Below are positions 53,282 through 61,793 of a DNA stretch of 64,000 nt, piece by piece. This DNA is from JAFGXT01 sp963677165 (lineage in GTDB: Bacteria > Verrucomicrobiota > Lentisphaeria > Victivallales > SZUA-371), in assembly GCA_963677165.2 (NCBI GenBank), contig CAXXSX010000002.1, forward strand, positions 2,232,001 through 2,296,000, in the 5' to 3' direction. The stretch's first letter is position 1. Every line of letters begins with the position of its first letter. A program made the position numbers and the translations under genes. Below the pieces are notes generated by a model that had not been told where the DNA came from, ran no database searches, and was given only the letters and a program-made list of their open reading frames with translations.

Positions 53282-54208
53282 ATGAAAAAAGAAACAAAAA
53301 ACACCGTAGTGAAAAAAGTAAACAAAATGGGAGAACAAGAAATGAGAGAATATCTAAAGAGTAAATCGCTCAAGACTCAGGACGGAGTGAGAATAGAATA
53401 TGAATGGATAACTCCTGCAATGGTAAGAGAATTGTATCGAAAGGGATTTCTTTCTGAAAATACTGGAGGTCCTGATTGCCATGAAATAAGTGAAAGCGAA
53501 AAGATAATTACTATGGGATATGCGGTGGATGAAAATACCCCGTTTGTTATATCAAAATCTGCAAAGAATGCTAATTATTTGAAAGATGGTTTGAGCATTC
53601 TGGCTGCAATTAACAAGGGCAATATTCCTGCGGTAGTTGCCATTGCATATGACGTACCAGAGGATTGCACTGTTATTGTGGATGATCACAACAATAAAAG
53701 AATATATAGAGTAATTAATAATGAGGTGCGTAGAATTAGGAATGAAATGCAGAAAATATTGAGTGAGATATATGAAGATGAAATGTTAAATTCAAAAGAT
53801 GGCAGCGAGGGGGAACTGGCAAGAATCTATTCCCACTTTAATGCGCCATGGAGATTCATTCTCCAAAGAGATTATGCAGAGAAGGTTTATCAACAGAAGG
53901 ATAAAATAAACGAAAACACGTTTGGTGTTGAGATTGAATGGTTTGGAGTTTTCTGGATGTTATCAGAGCTCACTGGTATTGAGAGTTCATTCTTTAAAAC
54001 CATTGCGTTGGATAGCGAGAGAATGAACGCTGAAGCCCAAAAATATATTGAATTATGTCGTCACCATGCACGAAATATTGATAATTTATCAAAAGACACA
54101 GAAGTGAATATAAGAGCAAAAAGGAAAATGCAGTTAAAGAAGGTCTTTCAAGACTCTTTTTGGGCGAAACATATGGATGACATAAGTGAGAGGAAGGCTA
54201 AAAAATAG
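53282..54208 (+). CDS. Hypothetical protein at right end of island
   Basis: A 308-residue protein (MKKETKNTVVKKVNKMGEQE...) with a small-residue-rich central part and helical C-terminus; no family recognised. Its middle (GLSILAAINKGNIPAVVAIAYDVPEDCTVIVDDHN) looks like a ParB-type or nucleotidyltransferase-like fold but is not convincing. It is the last gene before attR. Confidence 0.6.
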   Translation: MKKETKNTVVKKVNKMGEQEMREYLKSKSLKTQDGVRIEYEWITPAMVRELYRKGFLSENTGGPDCHEISESEKIITMGYAVDENTPFVISKSAKNANYLKDGLSILAAINKGNIPAVVAIAYDVPEDCTVIVDDHNNKRIYRVINNEVRRIRNEMQKILSEIYEDEMLNSKDGSEGELARIYSHFNAPWRFILQRDYAEKVYQQKDKINENTFGVEIEWFGVFWMLSELTGIESSFFKTIALDSERMNAEAQKYIELCRHHARNIDNLSKDTEVNIRAKRKMQLKKVFQDSFWAKHMDDISERKAKK

Positions 54209-54221
54209 CCTAGGCTCAACA

Positions 54222-54251
54222 AAGGGGGGCACTTCGGTGTCCTCTTTTTTT
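54222..54251 (+). terminator. Terminator at right end of island
   Basis: GGGGGCAC-TTCG-GTGTCCTC stem with UUCG tetraloop, followed by a run of seven T. Confidence 0.85.
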
Positions 54252-54375
54252 ATCTTTTTGAGCTTGAGAACTCGAAGCAAAATACTTGAAAAATGCCATT
54301 TTTCTGCTATTTTATAAAAAAAGGTGATATTATGAAAAAATATTCGTGTTCAAAAAACAAAAAAATGAGGTTGAT

Positions 54376-54401
54376 TTTTTGCTACAAGTTTTGCTACAAA
54401 T
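54376..54401 (+). repeat. Tandem GCTACAA repeat, right arm
   Basis: Identical to 17192-17217 and in the same orientation; 72 bp from attR. Probable integrase arm-type site. Confidence 0.7.
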
Positions 54402-54472
54402 GCATGCCGTTTTATGGGGTTTTACAGCATGCTGTTTAAGCTCAAATCGTTGATGAAAAACAGCCATTTTTT

Positions 54473-54525
54473 CGTTGACATCGTAGAGGTCACAGATTCG
54501 AGTTCTGTTACGCCCACCATTTTAT
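54473..54525 (+). repeat. attR, right attachment repeat
   Basis: Exact 53-bp copy of 17080-17132, i.e. the original 3' part of tRNA-Val displaced by integration; not itself a tRNA gene. Confidence 0.95.
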
Positions 54526-54537
54526 TTCGATTTATCA

Positions 54538-54580
54538 AGCGATATTTGAACAAATTAGTTTAAATATCGCTTTTTTTTTT
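54538..54580 (+). terminator. Ancestral tRNA-Val terminator, displaced
   Basis: AGCGATATTT/AAATATCGCT stem followed by ten T. It presumably terminated the tRNA-Val transcript before the island inserted. Confidence 0.85.
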
Positions 54581-54653
54581 GATATACGCAAAGAAAGTTC
54601 CTTTGTATTACGTCATGCTATTATTATAGTTAAGGCAATGAGGGGGCTGTTCG

Positions 54654-57600
54654 ATGAAAATAAATTTTATCATAATCTTATCTGTTTTTTTTAGTATTAC
54701 GACTGTTGTCGTTGGCGGTGTTCCACACATCGGATTGTTTCCCCTTGACAGCGAAGCAGAGATTGTAGCGGATCTTATTTTGGGAATGTATGCGTCAAAA
54801 CTGCCAGTCAAGTTTGTTGAACGCAGCCGGTTTCGGCTGATTGAGCGGGAACTCAGGAGAAATCGATCCGGACTGACTTCCGGTGAATGGATGCCGAACC
54901 CAAAAGAATTGCAGAACGCGGAGCTGTTTGCTATTATCCATGCCGAGCCGGATACTGGTCAGAAGCAACTGAGCCTGACTCTTTTTGATGGTCGTTTCGG
55001 TATTCGACTGATCGACAGCATTATTCCCGGTAAGAAGGCTGTCGAACAGGCTTCCGCCGTTGCGTCAATGATTAGAACGGCAGCGGAAAAGCGACAAAAA
55101 CTTTATTCCAAAGGTATTTTAAAGCTTGCATTTATGCCTCTGGTTCCCATAAACTTGACACCGGAACAACTTGCCATCGCCAAACAGGCGGAAAGAATGA
55201 TTACCCGTAATAGTATGTCACGCCCGGAAACTCTAGTTTTGGAGCGCCGTCATCTGCGTATGCTTCTGGACGAGCCTGGTTCCGTCGCCAACAAACTGAC
55301 TCGTCAGCTTGCTGCCGGATCTTTGTTGGTACGGTTGACATGTTCTCCCGCCCCGGATAATAAAACGATCATTCTCAGTCTGAGTTTTGCCGTGCCGGGA
55401 AAAGCAGCCGCTCCTCCGATAAAGCTGACCATTGACCCGGCCAAAGAGCTTGCGCCGCAGTTGCAGAATGCGTTAAGTAAGCTGCCCGCTGCGGAAACCT
55501 CTGACAACCGTAAAGCCGAAGCGAAAGAACACTATCGGCAGGCATATTTTGCTTTGACCCATTGTCTGGATGCTGATGCCACGGCGATTGCTGCCGACAG
55601 CGCAGCTTTGAATCGTAAGCAGGAAATGGTTCTGGCTGACATCTGCATTCGAACGTCGGCACGAATGCTGGGGTCCTGGGGCTCAATCAAGAAGAAGAAA
55701 ACCAATGATATTATTATTCGTAACCTTAAAATTGCCGCAAAAATCCTGAAGAAGAATGACTGTTTTTGCTTTTCAGCCATGCGACTTTGCGGGCAATGGG
55801 GCTATCTGAAACCACAAACCTTTGTTCGCCTTGCTCCGGAACAGCAACAGGATATGAGAGAAGTTATTTCTTCATTCCTGCATCAGCAATACAGGGAACT
55901 GGAGAAATGCAACGTTATTGACATGATGAATCGTAACAGAAAGACGATTTCAGGAAAATTTATCCGAATGGGGTATCTGGCAAAGTATCTGAACAGTATG
56001 GACTATGTGGCAAATCAGCAGTGGGACCTGTCATATTATCGTGACTACATCATTCCGCCTCTGAAAGAATTTATCGAACTAAGCAATACTCTGGTGCCCG
56101 AGATGGAAAAGTTTTACGATTTGACAGAAGTGGAAAGAAGAAATCAATATGGACGTACAAAACTTGAGTATTTGCAGAATTCGCACCTTGGACGTTTTTT
56201 CAATGCCGACCTGGCGGAACAAACGGAAGACAACAAGGCTGTTTTTCGCGATGTTTTTACTTTGCTTGCCCGGTCGAAGATTCTGGATGTCGCGTGGAGG
56301 GGGCACCTTGGATTTCTACGGCTAAAAGTAAAAGAACACAGAAGAAACGGAATAAAAAAGTGTCCTCAAGAAGCCGCGGAATTCAATGCCGCGCTTGTCC
56401 GTTGTTTTGAAACGTGCTCCTTTCCGGAAGGTTCGAACTCTCATCTGGAACTTAGTGGTCCTATAACTCAGGATACTCGCTGGCGGATTCAGGAGCTGGC
56501 AATGGAACGTTATGCTTTTTACAATCCGATGAACGGCAGTTTGCTCGACTTTCAATGGCGGAAAAATATTCCGCCCAAAGATGCTCCGGCTGTTCAGCAG
56601 CGTCTGTTTGAGTATTTAAAGAAATATCGCGATGATAAGCGGGTTGACGCTTCTGGTAAATATTATAGTTATAACGAAAGTCAACTAAAGGGGGCCCTTC
56701 TGACGATTGAGAATATGTACGATCTGCCTTCTCTGATTGACCATCGGAAGATTCCCAAAAGTCCGTATTCACGCATTATAAAACCTTTTGATAAACTTAA
56801 TGGTCGCATTACACAGCCATGTTTTGACGGGCGTTATATTATTTTTGCTATTTTGGGTAATGACATGACCCAGTTAGTAAAACTGGATACTGAAAACAAT
56901 TTTGCTCCATCGTATGGGACTAAACGCCAAAAGGTATATGGTTGGTGCGGAACTGCAATGAATGGCTGTCTGAACGACAAATATTACATTGCCCAGAACT
57001 ATAAATATGTCTATCTTTATCCACTTGATGGCGGTCCGGTGCAAGAACTTGAATTCGGGGGATATTATGAGGGCCGGAATATCTGTATGACTTGTATTGG
57101 CGACCGCTTGTTTCTCTCATACGGTAAATGGGCGGGGAATCAGCGGCCCGGAACAGTTCTGGAATACAATATAGCTACAAAAAAAACTAAAGTTATTGTT
57201 TCAACTCTGGATAAATCGGTTAACTGGCCGTTGAGAAAACAGAACTGGCCCTATCATATTCATCAACTGGTCCCCGATCCCAAACACCGTCGCGTATTAA
57301 TGCTGATTCACAGCGGATTTTTTCATTATGGATTTTCCGCTCCACCGATGAAACTTTATGCCTATTACTATGACAGCGGGAAATGGGAAGCGCTGTCGGG
57401 AGGCTTGCCGATTTTTACCGGGGATTCAGGAAAGATATTTCTTGATAATGATGATATTTATATTTTGGCTCGACGGAACGGATTCGGTAAAATTCGTTCT
57501 GATAAAATCTGGCAGCCGTTTATTATGAAAGAATATAGAGACCAGAAATTAACCCGTAAAATGCCATCAATGCCCAAAAAAGAGAGTATGGCTATTGATT

Positions 57601-57869
57601 ATTCGCACCCGGTAGTAGTACCCGGCATTCGCTGGAATATTGATCATCCGTCATTTCTCACGTATTCCGACGGTATTCTTTATGGACGAAATGTACTGAT
57701 AGACTTTACTAATAAATTTTACTTTCCGTTCCGTGAGTCATTTTATCCCCATGTTGTTTTCGGCCGAAAATATGCTTTGAATTGGACTTCGTATTCAACA
57801 TGGAATAATGCCCTGACCATCGCGGTATTGAAAAGTCCGGAAGAGCTTCGGCATGAAGCTGTAAAATAA
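54654..57869 (+). CDS. Large exported protein with CsgG-like N-terminus
   Basis: A 1071-residue protein with signal peptide MKINFIIILSVFFSITTVVVGG. The following GLFPLDSEAEIVADLILG...VERSRFRLIERELRRN resembles the curli-assembly CsgG/penicillin-binding-protein activator fold; a second similar segment follows (LAFMPLVPIN, VLERRHLRMLLDE). The last 350 residues have the tryptophan/glycine pattern of a beta propeller (YIIFAILGNDMTQLVKLD, GDRLFLSYGKW). Function unknown; probably envelope-associated. Confidence 0.7.
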   Translation: MKINFIIILSVFFSITTVVVGGVPHIGLFPLDSEAEIVADLILGMYASKLPVKFVERSRFRLIERELRRNRSGLTSGEWMPNPKELQNAELFAIIHAEPDTGQKQLSLTLFDGRFGIRLIDSIIPGKKAVEQASAVASMIRTAAEKRQKLYSKGILKLAFMPLVPINLTPEQLAIAKQAERMITRNSMSRPETLVLERRHLRMLLDEPGSVANKLTRQLAAGSLLVRLTCSPAPDNKTIILSLSFAVPGKAAAPPIKLTIDPAKELAPQLQNALSKLPAAETSDNRKAEAKEHYRQAYFALTHCLDADATAIAADSAALNRKQEMVLADICIRTSARMLGSWGSIKKKKTNDIIIRNLKIAAKILKKNDCFCFSAMRLCGQWGYLKPQTFVRLAPEQQQDMREVISSFLHQQYRELEKCNVIDMMNRNRKTISGKFIRMGYLAKYLNSMDYVANQQWDLSYYRDYIIPPLKEFIELSNTLVPEMEKFYDLTEVERRNQYGRTKLEYLQNSHLGRFFNADLAEQTEDNKAVFRDVFTLLARSKILDVAWRGHLGFLRLKVKEHRRNGIKKCPQEAAEFNAALVRCFETCSFPEGSNSHLELSGPITQDTRWRIQELAMERYAFYNPMNGSLLDFQWRKNIPPKDAPAVQQRLFEYLKKYRDDKRVDASGKYYSYNESQLKGALLTIENMYDLPSLIDHRKIPKSPYSRIIKPFDKLNGRITQPCFDGRYIIFAILGNDMTQLVKLDTENNFAPSYGTKRQKVYGWCGTAMNGCLNDKYYIAQNYKYVYLYPLDGGPVQELEFGGYYEGRNICMTCIGDRLFLSYGKWAGNQRPGTVLEYNIATKKTKVIVSTLDKSVNWPLRKQNWPYHIHQLVPDPKHRRVLMLIHSGFFHYGFSAPPMKLYAYYYDSGKWEALSGGLPIFTGDSGKIFLDNDDIYILARRNGFGKIRSDKIWQPFIMKEYRDQKLTRKMPSMPKKESMAIDYSHPVVVPGIRWNIDHPSFLTYSDGILYGRNVLIDFTNKFYFPFRESFYPHVVFGRKYALNWTSYSTWNNALTIAVLKSPEELRHEAVK

Positions 57870-58259
57870 ATTTTTTTAAATTGGTCCGGGAACCTGGGAG
57901 TCAGAAGACAACCGCAAATCATGGAATAAATTCACTTTGAGAGTTGTGGTTTCTGCCATTTTAGAAAATATTCAGCACCAATTTTAAACGTCTGTATAAA
58001 AAATACTGTTACCGCCTGCCAGTGTGAAACTTTCGCACAGATAAACACATATTGTTATCTCATTTGCGATAATTCCGCTCAAGAGATAATTAATTAGCTT
58101 TAAAAGCACTGAAATTAACTATATGAGTTTGTAAAATCTTTTTTTTGAGTTAAAATAACATTTCTTAAATGAATAATTTTTTTAATGTTGAAAATTTACT
58201 TTTAATCCGGCCAATGGCCAAAACATTTTTTGGGATAGAGAGTGTAACCCGGAGTAATA
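57870..58259. other. Intergenic region, no gene seen
   Basis: About 390 bp, AT-rich, with T-rich tracts around 58,140. It must contain the promoter of the SDR/amidohydrolase/PHP run, but no consensus element is convincing. Confidence 0.45.
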
Positions 58260-59390
58260 ATGACTAAAATATTTTTGACCGGAATGACCGGTTTAGTAGG
58301 CAGTTCGTTTACAACCAGGATTTTATCCGATGAAGAAGATTACAGGATTGTGACGTTATGCCGACGTAATTCTGCAATGACTGCTCAGCAGAGAATAGAG
58401 GCGGTAATTAGAGAACAGTGTGCCTTCGATAATATTCCGGAAAAAGCCGATGAGATTTTAGCTTCAATTGATGTTATTGAAGGAGATATTCTCGACGGAA
58501 ATATTGATGAAATGGCCTCCATGGATTGTACCAAAGATGTTGATATTATGTTCCATTGCGCCGCGGATGTAAATCTTGGAAAAGATCTTGAAAAAAAGAC
58601 TTACAATATCAATTACCAGGGAACAAAAAACATGCTGGACCTGGCGAAAAAGCTTGACGTCAGAGAGTTCCATTATGTAAGTACCGCATATGTAGCAGGA
58701 AAAAAGATTGGTGTAGCCAAAGAAGACAGCCTGATCAATTCCGGTTTCAATAATAACTACGAAGAAAGCAAGTTTAACGCAGAAACGATGGTACGTAATT
58801 CCGGTTTTAAATTTACGATTTATCGTCCGGCAATTATCGTCGGCAGACTCTCTGATGGTCGTGTACGTCGTCCTCTGGCTTTTTACCGTGTTCTCGAATT
58901 CCTGGCAAAGATTAAAAAGCATCAGTGTTCAAAGCATAAGCTGAATCCGACAGATTGGATGGAAATGAACATACGTTTCCAGACATATCCTTCCGAGCGC
59001 ATTTATTTTGTGCCGATCGACTATGTTCAGGATGCGATTTATAAGTTGTTCTTTAAGCCGGTATGCAACAAGACTTTCCATTTGACAGGAAATAGTCCGG
59101 TATCTGTTCATGATATTGCCAAAAATATCGGTAACACGCTGAAGATTCGTGGCATTAAAGTCGTAGAAAAAGTTGATGATCTTTCTGCCGATGAAAAACT
59201 TATTGGACGTATGATTGGTGACTTGCTGCCTTATTATTCTTCGCAGATTACTTTTGACCAGAGCAATGTTGTTGAAGAACTTGGCGAAGATTTCATAGCC
59301 TGGAAGTTTGATGACGAACATCTCGGTATTATTATGAAACAATTCTTGAAGTCATTCTTCCCGAATGTTGAATGGCTCCAGCAGCTTTAA
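58260..59390 (+). CDS. NAD-dependent SDR, thioester-reductase/fatty acyl reductase-like
   Basis: A 376-residue extended short-chain dehydrogenase. GMTGLVGSSF is the nucleotide-binding motif. FHYVSTAYVAGKK and NYEESKFNAE give the catalytic Ser/Thr and YxxxK-type (Y/E)ESK. The later IYFVPIDYVQDAIYKL is typical of the NAD-binding-4 (male sterility) group. The substrate could be a carrier-bound acyl thioester. First gene of a probable operon with two hydrolases. Confidence 0.82.
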   Translation: MTKIFLTGMTGLVGSSFTTRILSDEEDYRIVTLCRRNSAMTAQQRIEAVIREQCAFDNIPEKADEILASIDVIEGDILDGNIDEMASMDCTKDVDIMFHCAADVNLGKDLEKKTYNINYQGTKNMLDLAKKLDVREFHYVSTAYVAGKKIGVAKEDSLINSGFNNNYEESKFNAETMVRNSGFKFTIYRPAIIVGRLSDGRVRRPLAFYRVLEFLAKIKKHQCSKHKLNPTDWMEMNIRFQTYPSERIYFVPIDYVQDAIYKLFFKPVCNKTFHLTGNSPVSVHDIAKNIGNTLKIRGIKVVEKVDDLSADEKLIGRMIGDLLPYYSSQITFDQSNVVEELGEDFIAWKFDDEHLGIIMKQFLKSFFPNVEWLQQL

Positions 59391-59414
59391 ATTCAGATTA
59401 TTTCAGGTCAGTCT

Positions 59415-60227
59415 GTGATTATCGATTTTCATACGCACTGTTATCCTGATAGAATTGCGGCCAGGGCTATCGAAAATGTCGGTATCCTTGGCCTGAATGC
59501 TTCTTTTGACGGAACTCTTTCCGGTCTGAAAAAGTCAATGTCCGACTGCGGTATTGATATCTCTTTAAACTTACCACTGGTAAATTCACCGGAAACGACT
59601 CGAGGCGTAAATGCTTGGGCCGCCAAAAACAATTCTTTTCCGGTTTACTCCCTAGGTTCGGTTCATCCGCTTGATCCTGATCCGACTGCGACAATCGAAT
59701 GGCTCAAGTCTTTAGGACTTCGTGGCATTAAAATGCACCCGGAATACCAACAGTTCAGTTTTGATGATTCCACGCTGGAGCCGATCTGGAAAGCATGTAT
59801 TGAGCATGATATGTTTATGCTTACTCATGCGGGGGAAGACATCGGTTTTGAACCGCCGCCGAAATCGAATCCTCAATCACTGGCAAATTTTCATCATCGT
59901 TTTCCGGAACTGACGCTGGTGTTGGCTCATCTTGGATCCTGGGGGCTATGGCAGGAGGTTGAAAAACATCTGATCGGTTTGCCGATATACCTTGACTTGG
60001 CTTTTGTTCTCGGTATGCTGGACGATACAAAACTAGTTGAAATAATTCGTGCTCATGGCTCGGAAAAAGTCCTCTTCGGAACTGATACTCCCTGGCGCGG
60101 ACAACATGAAACCCTCGAAAAGTTTAATAACTTGCAGTTGACGAAGCAGGAATCAGATAATATTCTCTATAATAACGCGGCAGTTCTGCTTGGGCTTGCC
60201 GATAATTTGGTGTGTTCCGGTAAATAG
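59415..60227 (+). CDS. Amidohydrolase-2-type metal hydrolase
   Basis: A 270-residue TIM-barrel protein: IIDFHTHCYPDR (HxH), RGIKMHPEYQ, LTHAGED, LVLAHLGSWG and VLFGTDTPW give the metal ligands of the amidohydrolase-2 family. The start is a GTG at 59415. It follows the SDR by 24 bp and precedes a PHP-domain gene. Confidence 0.87.
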   Translation: MIIDFHTHCYPDRIAARAIENVGILGLNASFDGTLSGLKKSMSDCGIDISLNLPLVNSPETTRGVNAWAAKNNSFPVYSLGSVHPLDPDPTATIEWLKSLGLRGIKMHPEYQQFSFDDSTLEPIWKACIEHDMFMLTHAGEDIGFEPPPKSNPQSLANFHHRFPELTLVLAHLGSWGLWQEVEKHLIGLPIYLDLAFVLGMLDDTKLVEIIRAHGSEKVLFGTDTPWRGQHETLEKFNNLQLTKQESDNILYNNAAVLLGLADNLVCSGK

Positions 60228-60259
60228 CCGGATGAATTGTTTTTGAAAGGAGCAAGCGA

Positions 60260-61069
60260 ATGGAAGTTACTCACGACCTCCATATTCACACTACTCTGTC
60301 ATCGTGTTGTCATGACAACAGTCAGACTCCGGCCAACATTATTGATTTTTACAAAAATTCAAAAGTGAAGTTGGTCGGATTTGCCGATCATATTTGGCAG
60401 AATCCTAACCTGAGGCCAAGTTCCTGGTATCTTCATCAGGGACCGGTGCGATTTAACGAACTCAATGAGGAACTGGATGAACTACAGAAAACTACCGATA
60501 TAAAAATTCTTTGTGGTTGCGAAGCCGACACAATTGGTCCGGGAAAATATTCAATTACGCCGCAATTTGCCGAAACTCTGGATTTTGTTTTGCTTTCAAC
60601 CAACCATTTTTATATGAAAGATCTGGTTATGCAGCCGGAGCATCACCATGCGCCCGGACTTGCGGAACACATGATCAGTATGTTTGTGTCGGGTGTTGAA
60701 AGTGGATTTGCGACCGTCATTCCACACTGCTTCATGCCAATGGGGTTCTGGGATTTTTACGATGAGGCAATCGAATGGATCTCAGACAATCGCTTTTTTG
60801 ATCTGTTTTCCAGAGCGGCAGAACAAAATGTTGCAATCGAAATAACTACCGCTTTTTTTCCACCTCCGCCCAATCCGATTAGAAAACCATGGAGTCTGGA
60901 AACTCCGGTCAGAATACTTTGTATTGCCAAGGAAGCCGGTTGTAAATTTACCTTTGCGTCTGATGCCCATTCCATTAATGGCCTGAAAAAACTGGAGCTC
61001 CTGAAACATCTGGTAGATGTCCTCGGTTTGACCGAGGACCACATTCATCCTATTGCCAGACTGTCGTAG
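60260..61069 (+). CDS. PHP-domain metal-dependent hydrolase
   Basis: A 269-residue PHP protein, histidinol-phosphatase-like: THDLHIHTTLSSCC (HxH motif), FADHIW, CGCEADTIGPGK, IPHCFMP and FTFASDAHS supply metal ligands. GAAAGGAGC precedes the ATG. Likely last gene of the SDR/amidohydrolase run; the substrate is unknown. Confidence 0.87.
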   Translation: MEVTHDLHIHTTLSSCCHDNSQTPANIIDFYKNSKVKLVGFADHIWQNPNLRPSSWYLHQGPVRFNELNEELDELQKTTDIKILCGCEADTIGPGKYSITPQFAETLDFVLLSTNHFYMKDLVMQPEHHHAPGLAEHMISMFVSGVESGFATVIPHCFMPMGFWDFYDEAIEWISDNRFFDLFSRAAEQNVAIEITTAFFPPPPNPIRKPWSLETPVRILCIAKEAGCKFTFASDAHSINGLKKLELLKHLVDVLGLTEDHIHPIARLS

Positions 61070-61082
61070 ACCAATCAACCGT

Positions 61083-61775
61083 TTACCATGCCCATGAGGC
61101 AAAATAATCGGGCTGATTTAAGTTATCTCGGATGTAATTTACATGACCATCAACATATAAAACGTTCATACCTTTCTGGTGTCTCAGAGAGGTGCAATTC
61201 ACATTTATTATATGATGATTGGTGTAGCTGATTGTATACATATGGGCAAGACTGCAGTTTGCACTGTTTCCGTCAACAACCAGTCCCGCCATTGCTGTCT
61301 TTCTAACTCTGACCACTTTTACATCCGCCCATTTGCTGGTGGGATCCGAGGAATTCCCCACTCGTTTATGATACATGTAATTAACTCCATGATTGATGTC
61401 ATTCCTTCCTGAGGGACATTGGTAAATGCTTTGTACATTTTTAGGTGTTGATGAGGACCAGTTATAGCACCAGTCCGCCTTGTTTGTCAGGTATTGAGAG
61501 GTTCCGGCCAGCCAGTTGGTATGGGCGGTCCAGGATGAACCGATTTCAGCGGCAGGCAGCCAGTCGGCATAATCATTGGTGTACATGCCTATTGCTGTTC
61601 CAATCTGCTTGAGGTTGTTAACGCATGTGATCTTCTGCGCGGAACGTCTGGCGTTGCTGAGTGCCGGAAGTAACATGGAGGCCAGAATCGCAATGATCGC
61701 GATCACCACGAGGAGTTCGATGAGTGTGAAATATGAACCCCTTTTAACATTTGTACCCAAATTCGGTGTTTTCAT
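61083..61775 (-). CDS. Pseudopilin-like protein with prepilin cleavage motif
   Basis: A 230-residue protein: basic leader MKTPNLGTNVKRGS then YFTLIELLVVIAIIAILA, CVNNLKQIGTA and C-terminal VLYVDGHVNYI. GGGAGAAAA precedes the ATG. It starts 18 bp after the glycoside hydrolase gene and is thus its operon partner, repeating the prepilin-GH pairing seen at 11.6 kb. Confidence 0.87.
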   Translation of the reverse strand: MKTPNLGTNVKRGSYFTLIELLVVIAIIAILASMLLPALSNARRSAQKITCVNNLKQIGTAIGMYTNDYADWLPAAEIGSSWTAHTNWLAGTSQYLTNKADWCYNWSSSTPKNVQSIYQCPSGRNDINHGVNYMYHKRVGNSSDPTSKWADVKVVRVRKTAMAGLVVDGNSANCSLAHMYTISYTNHHIINVNCTSLRHQKGMNVLYVDGHVNYIRDNLNQPDYFASWAW

Positions 61776-61793
61776 TTTTTCTCCCTAGGTTTA

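Noticed and set aside
54332..54439. 35-codon frame with a fair ribosome site near attR
   Set aside because: It runs straight through the GCTACAA arm repeat, so its codons are better explained by the repeat.
17133..54472. Prophage or conjugative element
   Set aside because: No capsid, portal, terminase, tail, relaxase, coupling protein or type IV secretion gene could be recognised.
54473..54525. Second tRNA-Val
   Set aside because: Only the 3' part is present, without acceptor 5' strand or D arm; it is the attR copy.
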